Assembly (NCBI RefSeq): GCF_030272615.1
Contig: NC_081415.1
Coordinates: 375,239,392-375,303,391 of the forward strand
Length of the DNA: 64,000 nt
Source: Cryptomeria japonica
Taxonomy: Eukaryota; Streptophyta; Pinopsida; Cupressales; Cupressaceae
Reading direction: 5' to 3'
Positions 21,937 through 33,634 of the stretch are shown piece by piece. A program made the position numbers and the translations under genes. Below the pieces are notes generated by a model. That model searched no databases. It was not told where the DNA came from and saw nothing but the letters and a program-made list of their open reading frames with translations. Numbering within the stretch: the stretch's first letter is position 1; every line of letters starts with the position of its first letter.

Positions 21937-24440
21937 TGTTAGACACAAGATGCCATTGAGAGGGGGGTGAATCGGTGGTTTCCACTTTCTACCCTTTTAA
22001 CACTAAGAATGATTACTGGTTAACAATATAAAGCTAAGTTAACCTACCGATAGGATAAACAGAGATTACATAATACAACCACACAAAAGGATCACATCAC
22101 ATAACACTGGTTATACGAGGAAAACCCAAGATGGGAAAAACCTCGGTGAGAAATGTTGTTGTAGTCTACTGCTCCAATCCAGCCTCACAATAAAAATTTG
22201 ATTACAATGTTTAGGGAACCAACCCAAGGAGCACCAACTCAGTGATCTACAATGAACATTATCAAATATAATAGTAGTAGTTTGGTTAATAGTGAGTCTT
22301 GCAACCACTGAAAATAATCTCTCTTTCGGTTTACTCTTCTCTATCGGTTACCATCTACTCTGCTTTCTGCCAGTTTTTAGTCCTCTCCTCTCTTCTTCTC
22401 ACTTTCTCTCTCTCTACTTTCCTTCACCTGCTCCATCTTACACACTAGTTCTAACTCTACTTTCTGAATCCGTTGTCAGACCAAACTCTTGTTGTCAGTT
22501 CCTCTGCTTCCTCGTTTATCTCTGCTTTGTTTCCTGCCTACAGGATATCTTCAAACACTCACTCTTCACCACTTCACTCTCAGTTGCCTCCTTGTTGGTT
22601 CTACCACTACTGGTTGACTTCACTGATGCACTTTTGTAGCTTACTAGTTGCTCTGGCCTTACCGGTTAAACCTCTGCTAAACCCTTTCACTGGTTGCCTC
22701 ACTCTCGCCAGTTGAACTCTTAAACCCAATTCTCTCTCACACACACTCAATCTCTTCTTTGATTGACATTAAGCACTTGACTGAATAATTCTCTTCACTT
22801 ATTCACTCTCTCATGTAGCAACGGCCACTTTCATCGATTTTGACTTGCATTTTATAAACAAGTCTTCCTGCCAAAAACCAATTCAAACTTCAAGCGGTTA
22901 GGGTTTCTTCATCAACCTCGAGGAAAAACAAATCCAATCAGATCTCATTAGATCTAATCTCCTTGATTGATGATCTGTAACTCATCAATCAACACTGCCA
23001 TTGTCGTGCCTTCCAGAACATGCCTTCTATATTTAGCAATTTGCATTTAATTTGTCAGTTGATCTCTTGGTCGATCACCAAGAATAGTTTGGTAGTTTCC
23101 TTTACCTACTTCGATCTTCTCAATCAGTCTATCCTAGATCCCTGTTCTTCGTTTGACCTCAAGCCACAAACCTCTACTACACATCCCATGAATCACATAG
23201 TCGACATAAATATCGACCTACCACCATCTACCTCGCTGAAAACACTTCACGTTGACCTGTGCATGCATGCTTGCCACTTCAACTCCACATGGCCACTTTG
23301 TCGGTGTCCACCTTAGCATAGGCCTCCATGTCAGTTTAGACTCTATCACTGACCAACACACAACTGAGTTCATCTGTCGGTTCACTAACCCTATCGGTTA
23401 TACCCTAACTGGTCTATCATCAACTTTGCACCTTTCTTCTCTTCCGATGGAGCACCTAAACTAGTCAGCAGACTTGCCAACCTACCTCATGCACATCTTC
23501 AATAGATGGGAGCCTTCTGCATCTGTACTTTGTCAACTTTACCGGTGGACATACTTACTGGTAACCACCTTGATGACACCATGTCATCAACCTTCAACAA
23601 ACTCCATCTTCAATCTGGCAATGTCCTATGTCTGCAGTTGTTCCAACTTTGCCTTCTTCATCATTTGATGGATCCTCCTCTTAACCGGTTTGCCAAGATG
23701 GAAAACATATCCTTCTTTCTCTATACTGGCAACTCAACATGTCTACCTTTGCAGATCTGGTACACATCTCTGACCTTAAGGTTAGGTGGCTTCCTCATCA
23801 TTCACATTTTTCATCCAGTCTATGCATTCAAAATCCTTCCTTTGCTTCCTCTGACTGCCTTCTCTCAGAGGGATATGATGCATTCCATGCGTATGGTGAG
23901 ATAAGTTACACTTACCGGTGGGAGTGGATCCTTGTAATCTGCATCTTGTAGTGCACCAATGTGGCTTCCCTATTTGAGTAGCATATCTTCAAATAGGCAC
24001 ATGTAATCCGGTTTGGGTACACTCATTATCAGTCTTCTCTTCATCCGGTAGGAATTTTGTAGATTGACATCTAATAGCATACCAGTGACCTGCACATACT
24101 TCTCCTCTAGTGTTGATGTGATTCTTGATAACATTCCCCCTCTTCATCACAATCAACAGCCCAACATCTTGCCCACTTACAAATGTCATCATTTACCAGT
24201 TGCTATATCATACCGGTCTCTTGTCCATATCTTTAACACAAGTCAAACACTAACATGTGTACCAATGACTCCAATGGACATTATGCTAGGTGATGTTCTC
24301 TCCTTTACCGGTGACCTGCTAAGTTAGGTGACATCAAATACATCACATCCAGTATGCATCAATGACAATATTGCACATACATCTCCCATACTGGTTGCCA
24401 TCCTATACCGGTTGACATCAATGACAACAAAATGCCAACA
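21937..24440 (-). repeat. Complete copia LTR, second copy (2.5 kb), solo
   Basis: On the minus strand it starts TGTTGGCATTTTGTTGTC at 24440 and ends GTGTCTAACA at 21937, with the copia-type GATTCACCCCCCTCTCA just before the end and the U5-like TTTTCCCATCTTGGGTTTTC at about 22138-22119. No internal region or second LTR adjoins, so it is a solo LTR or a recombination product. The flanks do not match as a target-site duplication: left ...AAAAGGAAT, right ATCTAATG. Confidence 0.8.
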
Positions 24441-25188
24441 ATCTAATGATGAGGGTGCACCTCCATAGCCTAATAAGATTCTAGTCTCTAGGATTGAACC
24501 ATATCAGCCAATGAACAGAGAATCAAAAGTTGGAGATTCTGTTGAGGAGGATTCTAAATAGTTGGCTTGCAATCCTTTTATTTATGATGATCAATTCATC
24601 AAAACATGGGAATTTAAATCTTTTTTATATAAGTTAAAAGGAAAAGCAGTAAGAGAAACAGTTGATGACATCACTAATAGTAATAAAGGATGTCTTCTGG
24701 AGACTTTGAGGATGGACATAAAGCAAGATATGGACACAATGACTCCTAAAAATGGGAGAAAGCTCTTGGAAGATGTAGGTGTACTGATATTTCTGGGATG
24801 GGACTTGAAATCTACCCTGGTGTTTGACAATTTTTTGCACAATAGTGGTGCAAATCATAAGTTGAGTCCTACAGGAGTGACTCAAATCTTCGTTGGATCA
24901 GGAGATAGCCCAAATGAACATTCACTCTAGATTTGGGCACTATATCCACCACATAAGAAGCCCATGATTGTAGACATCGAGAAAGCCTTTGGGCATGTGA
25001 TGACTTTTAAAGTAGGAGAAACAGACCCTGTAGTCACTACTGATTTGGGCATTAACATAGCCAAATTAAATAAAGCTCAAGTCCAATTGGTCATGAAAGA
25101 AAGTGATGCTTGCAGGCTTAGGAATGAAAGATTGGTTAAAGAAATTGAACTCTTAAAGGACATGATAAATGTAGCAGGGCAGAAACCC
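24441..25188 (+). pseudogene. Decayed ORF of unknown family, 3' part
   Basis: Starting ATCTAATGATGAGGGT, it repeats the segment at 21313 and then extends beyond it through 24562-24930 and 24964-25188. It encodes DDQFIKTWEFKSFLYKLKG, a coiled-coil-like Leu/Lys/Glu segment (VKEIELLKDMINV) and a stop (TAG) at 24928. The last codons run straight into the satellite at about 25189, so the true C-terminus is lost. No known domain is recognised. Together with 18276-19781 and 21313-21936 it forms one disrupted gene. Confidence 0.55.
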
Positions 25189-28100
25189 TCATCATTTTCA
25201 AGCTTGTGCTTCCTAAATGCAAGTTTTGAAGCATAAAAATGTGCATTTGGCAGTAACACAAGCTTAAAAATACAAGTTCTGATTCTGAACCAATGAACAT
25301 AAAAGCGTGATTATGAAACTTATCGTACTCCCAAATCATCGTTTTCAAGCTTGTGCTTCCTAAACGCAAGTTTTGAAGTATCAAAATGTGTGTTTGGAGG
25401 TAACACAAGCTTGAAAATACAAGTTCTCATTCCGAAGCAACGATCATGAAACCACAATTATGAAACTCGTTGTACTACCAAATCATCATTTTCAAGCTTG
25501 TGCTTCCTAAACGCAAGTTTTGAAGCATCAAAATGTGTGTTTGGAGGAACAACAAGCTTGAAAATGCAAGTTTTGATTCTGAAGCCATGAACATAAAAGC
25601 ACGATTATGAAATTTATCGTACTCCCAGATCATAATTTCAATCTTGTGCTTGATAAATGCAAGTTTTGAAGCATACAATATATGTGTTTAACAGTAACAC
25701 AATAATAAAAATGTAAGTTTTGATTCCAAACCCATGATTATGAAAGCGTGATTATGAAACTTATTGTACTCCCAAATCATCATTTTCAGGCTTGTACTTC
25801 TTAAACGCAAGTTTTGAACCATCAAAATGTGTGTTTGGAGGTAACACAAGCTTGAAAATGCAAGTCCTATTTCCGAGGCCATGATCATGAAAGCGCGATT
25901 GTGAAAATTATCGTACTCATAAATCATAATTTTCAAGCTTGTCCTTCCTAAACGCAAGTGTTGCAGCATCAAAATGAGTTTTTGGAGGAAACACAAGCTT
26001 GAAAATGCAAGTTCTTATTCTGAAGCAACTAACATTAAAGCAAGATCATGAAACTTATTGTACTCCCAAATCATTATTTTCAAGCTTGTGCTTCCTAAAC
26101 ACAAGTTTTGAAGCATCAAAATGTGTGTTTGGAGGTAACACAAGCTTTAAAATGCAAGTTTTGATTCTGAAGCCACAAACATGAAAGCACGATTATGAAA
26201 CTCATTGTACTCCAAAATCATCATTTTGAAACTTGTTCTTCCTAAACACAAGTTTTGAAGCATCAAAATGTGTGTTTGTAGGTAAAACAAGCTTGAAAAT
26301 AGAAGTTTGGATTCCAAATCCACGAACATGAAAGCACAATTATGAAATTATCATACTTCCAAATCATCATTTTCAAGCTTGTGCTTCCTAAACGCAAGTT
26401 TTGAAGCATCAAAATGTGTGTTTAGTGATAACACAAGCTTAAAAATACAAGTTTTGATTCCAAACCCATGAACATGAAAGCACGGTTATGAAACTTATCG
26501 TACTCCCAAATCATCATTTTCAAGCTTGTGATTCCTAAATGCAAGTTTGAAGCATCAAGATGTGTATTTGGAGGTAACACAAGCCTGGAAATGCAAGTTC
26601 TGATTCTGAGGCCACGATCGTGAAAGCATGATTATGAAACTTATCGTACTCTAAAATCATCATTTTCAAACTTCTGTACCCTAAAAGCAAGTTTTGAAGC
26701 ATCAAAATGTGTGTTTGGAGGTGCAAAAAAGTTTCAAAATGCAAGTTCTGATTCCGAAGCCATGAACATGTAAGTGCAACAATGAAATTTAGCGTACTCC
26801 CAAATCATCATTTTCAAGCTTGTGCTTCGTAAACGCAAGTTTTGAAGCATGAAAATGTGTGTTTGCGGGTAACAAAAGCTTGAAAATGTAAGTTATGATT
26901 TTGAAGCCATCAACATTAAAGAGTGATTATGAAACTTATCATACTCCCAAATCATCATTTTCAAGTTTGTGCCTCATAAACTCAAGTTTTGAAGCATCAA
27001 AATGTGTGTTTCCAGGTAACACAAGCTTGAAAATGCAAGTTCTGATTCCAAAGCCATGTTCATGAAAGCACGATTATAAAACTTACCGTACTCCCAAATC
27101 ATAATTTTCAAGCTTGTGCTTCCTAATCGCAAGTTTTGAAGCATCAAAATGTGTGTTTGGAGGTAACACAAGCTTCAAAATGTAAGTTTTGATTCCAAAG
27201 CCACGAACATGAAAGCGTGATTATGAAACTTATCATACTCCCAAATCATAATTTTCAAGCTTGTGCTTACTAAACACGAGTTTTGAAGCACCAAAATGTG
27301 CGTTTGGTGCTAACACAAGCTAAAAATGCAAGTTTTGATTACAAACCCATGAACATAAAAGTGCGATTATGAAACTTATCGTACTCCCAAATCATCATTT
27401 TCATGCTTGTGCTTCCTAAACGCAAGTTTTGAACCATCAAAATGTATGTTTAGAGATAACACAAGCTTGAAAATCTAATTCCAAAGCCACGATTATGAAA
27501 CCTATCATACACCCAAAGTATCATTTTCAAAATTGTGCTTCCTAAACACAAGTTTTGAAGCATTAGAATGTGTTTTTTGAGGAACAACAAGCTTGAAAAT
27601 ACAAGTTCTCATTTCGAAGCCACAAACATGAAGGTGAGATTATGAAACTTATCATACTCCCAAATCATCATTGTCAAGCTTATTCTTCCCAAACGCAAGT
27701 TTTGAAGCATCAAAATGTGTATTTGGAGGTGACACAAACTTGAAAATGCAAGTTTTGATTCCGAAGCCACAAACATTAAAGCGTGATTATTAAACTTATC
27801 GTACTCCCAAATCATCATTTTTAAGTTTGTGCTTCCTAAACTCAAATTTGAAACATCAAAATGTGTGCTTGGAGATAATTGTAATGTCCCCTGCTAGGGT
27901 CTGATCAATTTTAACCATAATTAATTTATTTTCAAAGTACTTATGACTTAAACTAACTTTATTAAGAGTCAAGTCTATCTTAAAATGAATCAAATATGTG
28001 ATGTTCTATCTTTCTTTAGTTTATCGAGTACTTGCTAACTTACCATACTAAATAATTAATCTTATTCTGATTCATTTATAAATCATTTACGTATTTATTA

Positions 28101-29294
28101 ATTACTAATTATATGAATTATCACTAATTTCTAAAGGTACTATATTAATTATAATTATTATATTAATATTTATTATTATCAATATCTATATTTACAATCC
28201 TTTTATTATTCCTTATTCCAATTTGAGTATAGATATACATAAATTAATTAATTAAATAAATAATATTACCAATTATTTATGTATTAGCTAATATCCTATT
28301 ATATAAATTACCAATACTACCACTACTTAAAACATTACTCATTAGTAATATGTTTAGTGGCTAGTAATGGCAGACAGATCTGATGCATGTGCCACTGTCA
28401 TTATATTATGTATTGCTTTAATATATATTTAATTTCAATCTATGCTAATATTTTCATTAAAATTCTGCATGAAAATGCAAGTTTTGATTCTGAAGCCACG
28501 GACATGAAAGCGTGATTATGAAACATATCTTACTCCCAAATCATCCATCATTTTCAAGCTTGTACTTCTTAAAATCAAGTTTTCAAGAATCAAATTGTGT
28601 GTTTGGTGGTAACACATGCTTAAAAATGCAAGTTCTGAATCTGAACTCATGTACATGAAAGCACAATTATGAAACTTTTTGTACTCCCAAATCATCATTT
28701 TCAAGCTTCTGCTTCCTAAACGCAAGTTTTGAAGCATCAAAATGTGTATTTGGAGGTATCACAAGCTTCAAAATGCAAATTCTGATTTTGAAGCCATGAT
28801 CATGAAAGCATGATTATGAAACTTATCGTACTCTCAAATCATCATTTTCAAACTTGTGCTTCCTAAATGCAAGTTTTGAAGCATCAAAATGTGTGTTTGG
28901 AGGCATAACAACCTTGAAAATGCAGGTTTTGATTCCAAAGCCACGAACATGAAAGTATGATTATGAAACTTATCGTACTCCCAAATCATCATTCTAAATC
29001 TTATGCTTCCTAAACGTAAGTTTTGAAGCATCAACATGTGTGTTTGGCAGTAACACAAGATTAAAAACCCAAGTTCTAATTTTTAACACATGAACATGAA
29101 AGCGTGATTATGAAACTTATCGTACTCCCAAATCATCATTTTCAAGGTTGTGCTTCTTAAATGCAAGTTTTGAACCATCAAAATGTGTGTTTGGAGGTAA
29201 CACAAGCTTGAAAACGCAAGTTTTGATTACGAAGCCACGATCATGAAGGCATGATTATGAATCTTATCGTACTCCTAAACCATCATTTTCAAGC
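25189..29294. repeat. 147-bp satellite array, part 1
   Basis: About 24 head-to-tail monomers of 146-148 bp (phase points CAAGCTT at about 25346, 25493, 25639, 25787). Consensus landmarks in order: CAAGCTTGTGCTTCCTAAAC, CAAGTTTTGAAGCATC, AAAATGTGTGTTTGGAGG, TAACACAAGCTTGAAAATGC, GAAGCCACGAACATGAAAGC, GATTATGAAACTTATCGTAC, TCCCAAATCATCATTTT. Monomers differ from each other at many sites. The array is interrupted at 27880-28469 and at 29295. Its left edge joins the decayed ORF. Confidence 0.95.
27880..28469. mobile_element. AT-rich insertion in the satellite, possibly a solo LTR
   Basis: 590 bp without satellite similarity, starting TGTAATGTCCCCTGCTAGGG and ending AATTCTGCA, so it has TG...CA ends. 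It is strongly AT-rich with no ORF. About eight satellite bases (CACAAGCT) are missing at the junction and no target-site duplication is visible, so the mode of insertion is uncertain. Confidence 0.5.
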
Positions 29295-30564
29295 TGTAGC
29301 ATCCTAAAATTGTGACACTTGCAATTTCGACTGCATTTGGGTCTTCACGATGGCGATGCAACACGGAACCTGAATGGAGACCCCGAAACTTGTTCATGAC
29401 ATCAAAAACTGCATTTTTCCAGCACCCTGCTTGATCCCTCCTTGCACCCTATTGTCCCGGGAGGTGGGACCAGAGTGCCCAGCGCCCTGGTCCTTCAGGA
29501 CTAGGGCGCCCAGCACCCTGGTCCCCCAGGACCATGGCGCCCAACGCCCTGGTCCCTGGCCCTATTTTGGGCCCGGTCTCCTATGGGACTTCGGGCCTTT
29601 TTGTTTGCAAATTGGAAAATAACATTTCCTGGTCGGCCTAAGGTCCGGAAAATCAGTCTATTAACCCTAATTGGCAAGTATATAAACTACATTTCCTCTC
29701 CCATTTTAGGGAGGAAGGACATATGTGTACAAGACGCGGAAACGATATTCAAACATTCAAGCATTCAAGCATTCAAGCATTCAAGCATTCCTTCAAGCAA
29801 TTGATCATTCTAAGTCTCCATTCAAGGATTAGTGTTGCATTCAAGACAAGGATTCAACCATTGAAGAGGAGATCACTTACAACACATTACATACTACATA
29901 CATTACACCTTCGCATGTAAGAATACAAACATTCTTACAACAAGGTATCAGTACTTGTTTACATTACAAACATTTACATTTACAACATTCTCATTTCTTG
30001 GTTAATTCCAAAACCGGGGTTTGACCTAAAGGCAAACCCCTCATCCCTAACCCCCCAATCGTCCTCTCTTTTCTATGTGTAGGTTGCAGGTACGCGGTTG
30101 TAATTGAAGATCTGGAATCCTTGTGCAGAGACGAACAGATCCACCTTCATTTCGCAGATTTTTCGGAGGATCGTGTGCACGCCGGGCGCCATCGTCCCGT
30201 CAACTTTCGCTCAAATTTGCAGAACAGCACCGTCTCGACATTTTACTGCTAATTCCAGGTCCGCGGCTTCATATCATATCCCTATCTCTATTTATAAGCG
30301 AATATTTCCCACTTTACATGCATTCCTAGTTCAATCTTTCTATCTACATTATTTACAAAAGAGGGTATCCTTGCTATCACAACCCTTGAAACTCATATAG
30401 AATCCAATCTTGCATTGCGTGGGATTGGATCTTGTGGGTTTCAACCCCTCTTTTGAATGTAAAGTCCCTCCTAAGTGAAAACCATCAACCCTAGTGACTC
30501 TCCCTTCTCTCTCCTCGGAGTTGGGGAGGGGAGAACGACTAGGGTTCGATCTTTCTGCTTTACA
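29295..30564 (+). repeat. 5' LTR of element A (1270 bp)
   Basis: It starts TGTAGCATCC and ends GCTTTACA. A TATA box TATATAAA is at 29679-29686. It carries tandem GC-rich copies of GCGCCCAGCGCCCTGGTCC at 29470-29560 (one unit of about 36 bp more than the 3' LTR) and a run of ATTCAAGC units at 29755-29795. One copy of the GTGTGCACGCCG...GCGCCATCGTCCCG motif is at 30170-30199. Confidence 0.95.
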
Positions 30565-30567
30565 TTT

Positions 30568-30585
30568 TGGTGAACCCGACGTGAA
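30568..30585 (+). promoter_or_regulatory. Primer-binding site of element A
   Basis: TGGTGAACCCGACGTGAA begins three bases after the LTR end. It starts with TGG, complementary to a tRNA CCA end; I do not assign the tRNA. Confidence 0.8.
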
Positions 30586-31747
30586 CATCCTTTCTGATTA
30601 TTCATAGTTAGATCTGAAAATTGGATTCCTTGATTACATTTCCATGTTTGATCTTCTGCAAAATTTTAGAGGTTAATTGCATAAAAACCCTAAATTTTCT
30701 TTTTAAGTAATTAAACTTGTGAAATGTTTAATTGTTAATGCTTGTTTCAGATCTGCCCTTCTATTACAAATTATCAATTCATATTTGTGTGTTAATTTTG
30801 AAAATTAAGTGGTTAAGTGTCAAAACCCTAATTTTTGAAACCCTCTTGATTCAACCTTTGTCCGACAATTTCACTGATCAAAACATCTCCAAATCGGCTG
30901 TAACTTTGGATTCCGCAATAAAATCACAATATCTTTCATCCCTGAAAATTTGGAAAAAAAGTTGCGAGGACCGTGTGCACCCCGAGCGCCATCGTCCCCG
31001 ATATTTTTTCTGAAATTTCGGGAGCTAGATCTTACTGTATTTTTCTGCTAAAATCCAGAATTTTGGCTGATTTTATCAATTTTAACACCTTCAAAATTAC
31101 AGTCAAAGTTGGTCTAGCGATTGCTTGGATTGAGGCTTCTAATCATTCAAAAATTGTTGAAATTGAAATTTGTGTCAAAATTGTGTTTCTTACAGTCCTA
31201 AATCTGAAAAGTGTGTTATCATTCATTCGAAATTTCAGTGATTTATCCAAATTTTTGCAATTTGTGACTTTTGAAATTAAGTGCTTAATTACAACAACTT
31301 TGATTTCCGCTTTCAAAATTGAATTTTGCATGAAATTGAGTCAACTTTCAAATTTCAAAACTTGCATTGCTTTTGGTATTCCCTCTAAAATCATAAAATT
31401 CAAAATTTCAGGTTCCCTCTCTTTTTCAAAATTCAAATTTTGCATTTTTCGACAATCTTGGTAGGGTTCAATTTTGAGATTGCAACTTTAATTTGGCCTA
31501 TCTACAGATCGCAAAATCACTCAATTTTTTCAGGTTAGCTGTAAAATCATCATAACTTTCATCCCTGCAAATTTCGAAAAAAGTTGCGAGGACCGTGTGC
31601 ACCCCGAGCGCCACGGTCCCGGACATTTTTTCCGAAATTTCGGGAGATTTTCCTGATTGTATTTAACAGCTTAAATCTAGAAGATTGGCTGGTTTTACTG
31701 AAATTTGCTACCTCTAAAATTCAAAATCTTCTCTCTCTCTTTAGTGC
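30586..31747 (+). other. Leader of element A with repeated GC-rich motif
   Basis: 1.16 kb of AT-rich, non-coding sequence. Two blocks centred at 30966-31060 and 31584-31700 are clearly related to each other (ACCGTGTGCACCCCGAGCGCC, then TTTTTTC-GAAATTTCGGGAG, then an AGAATTTTGGCTG-like end) and share their GC-rich core with the LTR. It probably carries packaging or translation-control structure; that is inference from position. Short open frames here are not supported as genes. Confidence 0.6.
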
Positions 31748-33634
31748 ATGAGTTTTACAACAATAAGCCCTACTTACACTATTCCCGTTAGACGAAGCCT
31801 TAGAATTAAGTCCTTCCAAGGTTTAATTACTGAGGAGATGGAACCTAATTTGAATGGTCTTTTTAACGAGGACATGGGTAATTCCTCTAATCCTCTTAAT
31901 GATGAAGAAGCTCTCCATGAGGTTTCTGTAGAACAACTTTCAAAATTGGATAACCAATTTGATGATTTTCGACAATGGATGTCTCAAGAATACCCTGATA
32001 GTCAAGCTCTTCCTTTAATTGAGGGTCTAAAACGTATGCTTCAAAGTGATAAGAATGGAATTGATATTTTGCGTGGTATTGCACACATTTTGGATTCAAA
32101 TGTGATGCCTATGAAGAGTTGTGCTGAAACCTTAGGTTATACACAACCTCCTACTCAAGACAATCATTCTATTCCTTTGACGACTCCTATTGCTAGTATA
32201 CCTACTTTTACATCAAACATAATGACCACTTCAATACAAGACATTCCGCCTATGATCACCAGTCATGGGGGCAATCCCTCTTCTTCAATTAACCCTCTTC
32301 CTTCATTCAATCCAACTTCTTCATTCATTCCTTCAATGAGTGTTCCTATTATATCACCACAAATGAACATGACTCAAGGGGGCAATTCATTTAACCATTC
32401 CATTCCTCCTTGTAGTGTTCCTCCTGTCCAATCATCTCCTATGACTAACTATCATAGTGTCCCACCGCCTTACTCTCTACCTTCTTTCAATAACATAACA
32501 CCTCCATCACAATCTAACACGTCTAATATGAACTCTTCGACTGAAGCGACCATTAACAATCTTGCACAAACTGTCTCTTCTTTACAGCAACAAATTGCCT
32601 CTATGAATCAATCTAAGTTTAGTGTGCCCACATTTGATGTTGCGAGTCCACTCTCTTTTGACATTGTTCGAGCTATTCCCCCTAAACATGTTGAAATTCC
32701 GCATTTGGAGCTTTATAATGGTAAGGGTGATCCTCTAACACATGTTAAGATCTTTCAAACAATATGTACTGATTTTGCTTATGACCAAAGGTTGCTTGCA
32801 AAACTGTTTACTAGAACATTAAGAGACAAATCCCTACAATGGTATTGCTCGTTGCCTTCCTATTCTATTACTTCTTTCGAACAACTTGCAAATGCTTTCA
32901 TTCAACAATTTCAAAACAATATAAGTCCTAAAGTTACTTTGATTGATTTAATGCATTGTAAACAAGGTGTTAAAGAAAAAGTGACTGATTTCATTGGTAG
33001 ATATAAGCATTTGTATGCTCAAATTTCCTTTCCAGTGCCTGACAATGATATTCAAAGAATTTTTATTTCTAATTTACAAAAAGACATTAGAGAAAAACTC
33101 CTGTTTTCTGAGTTTACTTCTTTCCAACAGTTGTGTGCAACTCTTCACAATTATCAACTGACTGTGAGTCAAATGGAACAATCACATCCTATGGCTCCGA
33201 GTGATAAGGGTGATAGTAGTCAACAACCATTTGGAAAGTTTAAACCGAACAGAGAGTCCATTAAATTCAATGAAAACATCATCAACAACAATGTGAATGC
33301 AGCGTCAGGTGTGTCTCCTATTTCTAAGTTTTTCAGGAAAGAAAGAAAGTTTACTCCTTTGAATGAATCATTGCATAGTATTATGAATAAGTTATTGGAA
33401 CAAAATGTGCTTACTCTTCCTCCTATAAGGCAAATTGATCCTGCAAAGATTACTTCACCCTATTTTGATAACAAATCTTTTTGTCAATTTCATCGTCAAC
33501 CTGGGCATGATACTGAAAAATGTTTTGCTTTAAAGGGTAAAATTCAAGATTTGATTGATAATAATACTATCTCTGTTTCTGGAGTGAATGATAAAGGCAA
33601 TACATCTGTAGCTCCTCCCAACCAAAATCTTTAG
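31748..33634 (+). CDS. Gag polyprotein of element A (628 codons)
   Basis: Structural protein that would form the particle and package RNA. The ATG at 31748 is the first of the long frame and follows the leader directly. Residues 1-100 are acidic. Residues ~140-300 are Ser/Pro/Asn-rich and low in structure. The conserved plant gag domain spans about residues 312-470, starting HVEIPHLELYNGKGDP and including LQWYCSLPSYSITSFEQLANAF (in two parts) and the downstream IGRYKHLY. A single zinc-knuckle-like motif CQFHRQPGHDTEKC, with His in place of the second Cys, is at residues ~579-592. The frame is fully open. It ends in TAG, and the same frame continues open into the protease ORF, so gag and protease were probably one ORF. 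Confidence 0.92.
   Translation: MSFTTISPTYTIPVRRSLRIKSFQGLITEEMEPNLNGLFNEDMGNSSNPLNDEEALHEVSVEQLSKLDNQFDDFRQWMSQEYPDSQALPLIEGLKRMLQSDKNGIDILRGIAHILDSNVMPMKSCAETLGYTQPPTQDNHSIPLTTPIASIPTFTSNIMTTSIQDIPPMITSHGGNPSSSINPLPSFNPTSSFIPSMSVPIISPQMNMTQGGNSFNHSIPPCSVPPVQSSPMTNYHSVPPPYSLPSFNNITPPSQSNTSNMNSSTEATINNLAQTVSSLQQQIASMNQSKFSVPTFDVASPLSFDIVRAIPPKHVEIPHLELYNGKGDPLTHVKIFQTICTDFAYDQRLLAKLFTRTLRDKSLQWYCSLPSYSITSFEQLANAFIQQFQNNISPKVTLIDLMHCKQGVKEKVTDFIGRYKHLYAQISFPVPDNDIQRIFISNLQKDIREKLLFSEFTSFQQLCATLHNYQLTVSQMEQSHPMAPSDKGDSSQQPFGKFKPNRESIKFNENIINNNVNAASGVSPISKFFRKERKFTPLNESLHSIMNKLLEQNVLTLPPIRQIDPAKITSPYFDNKSFCQFHRQPGHDTEKCFALKGKIQDLIDNNTISVSGVNDKGNTSVAPPNQNL

Noticed and set aside
22292-22715. Hydrophobic Ser/Leu-rich frames at 22292-22715 as a membrane protein
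   Set aside because: They lie in pyrimidine-rich LTR sequence (CTCT-rich), which yields Ser/Leu/Phe-rich frames by composition; no start context or homologous frame in the other LTR copy.
30104-30400. Open frames in the LTRs of element A (also 36704-37000, 29374-29804)
   Set aside because: They lie in LTR sequence, are short, and are matched in both LTRs simply because the LTRs are copies. No known domain.
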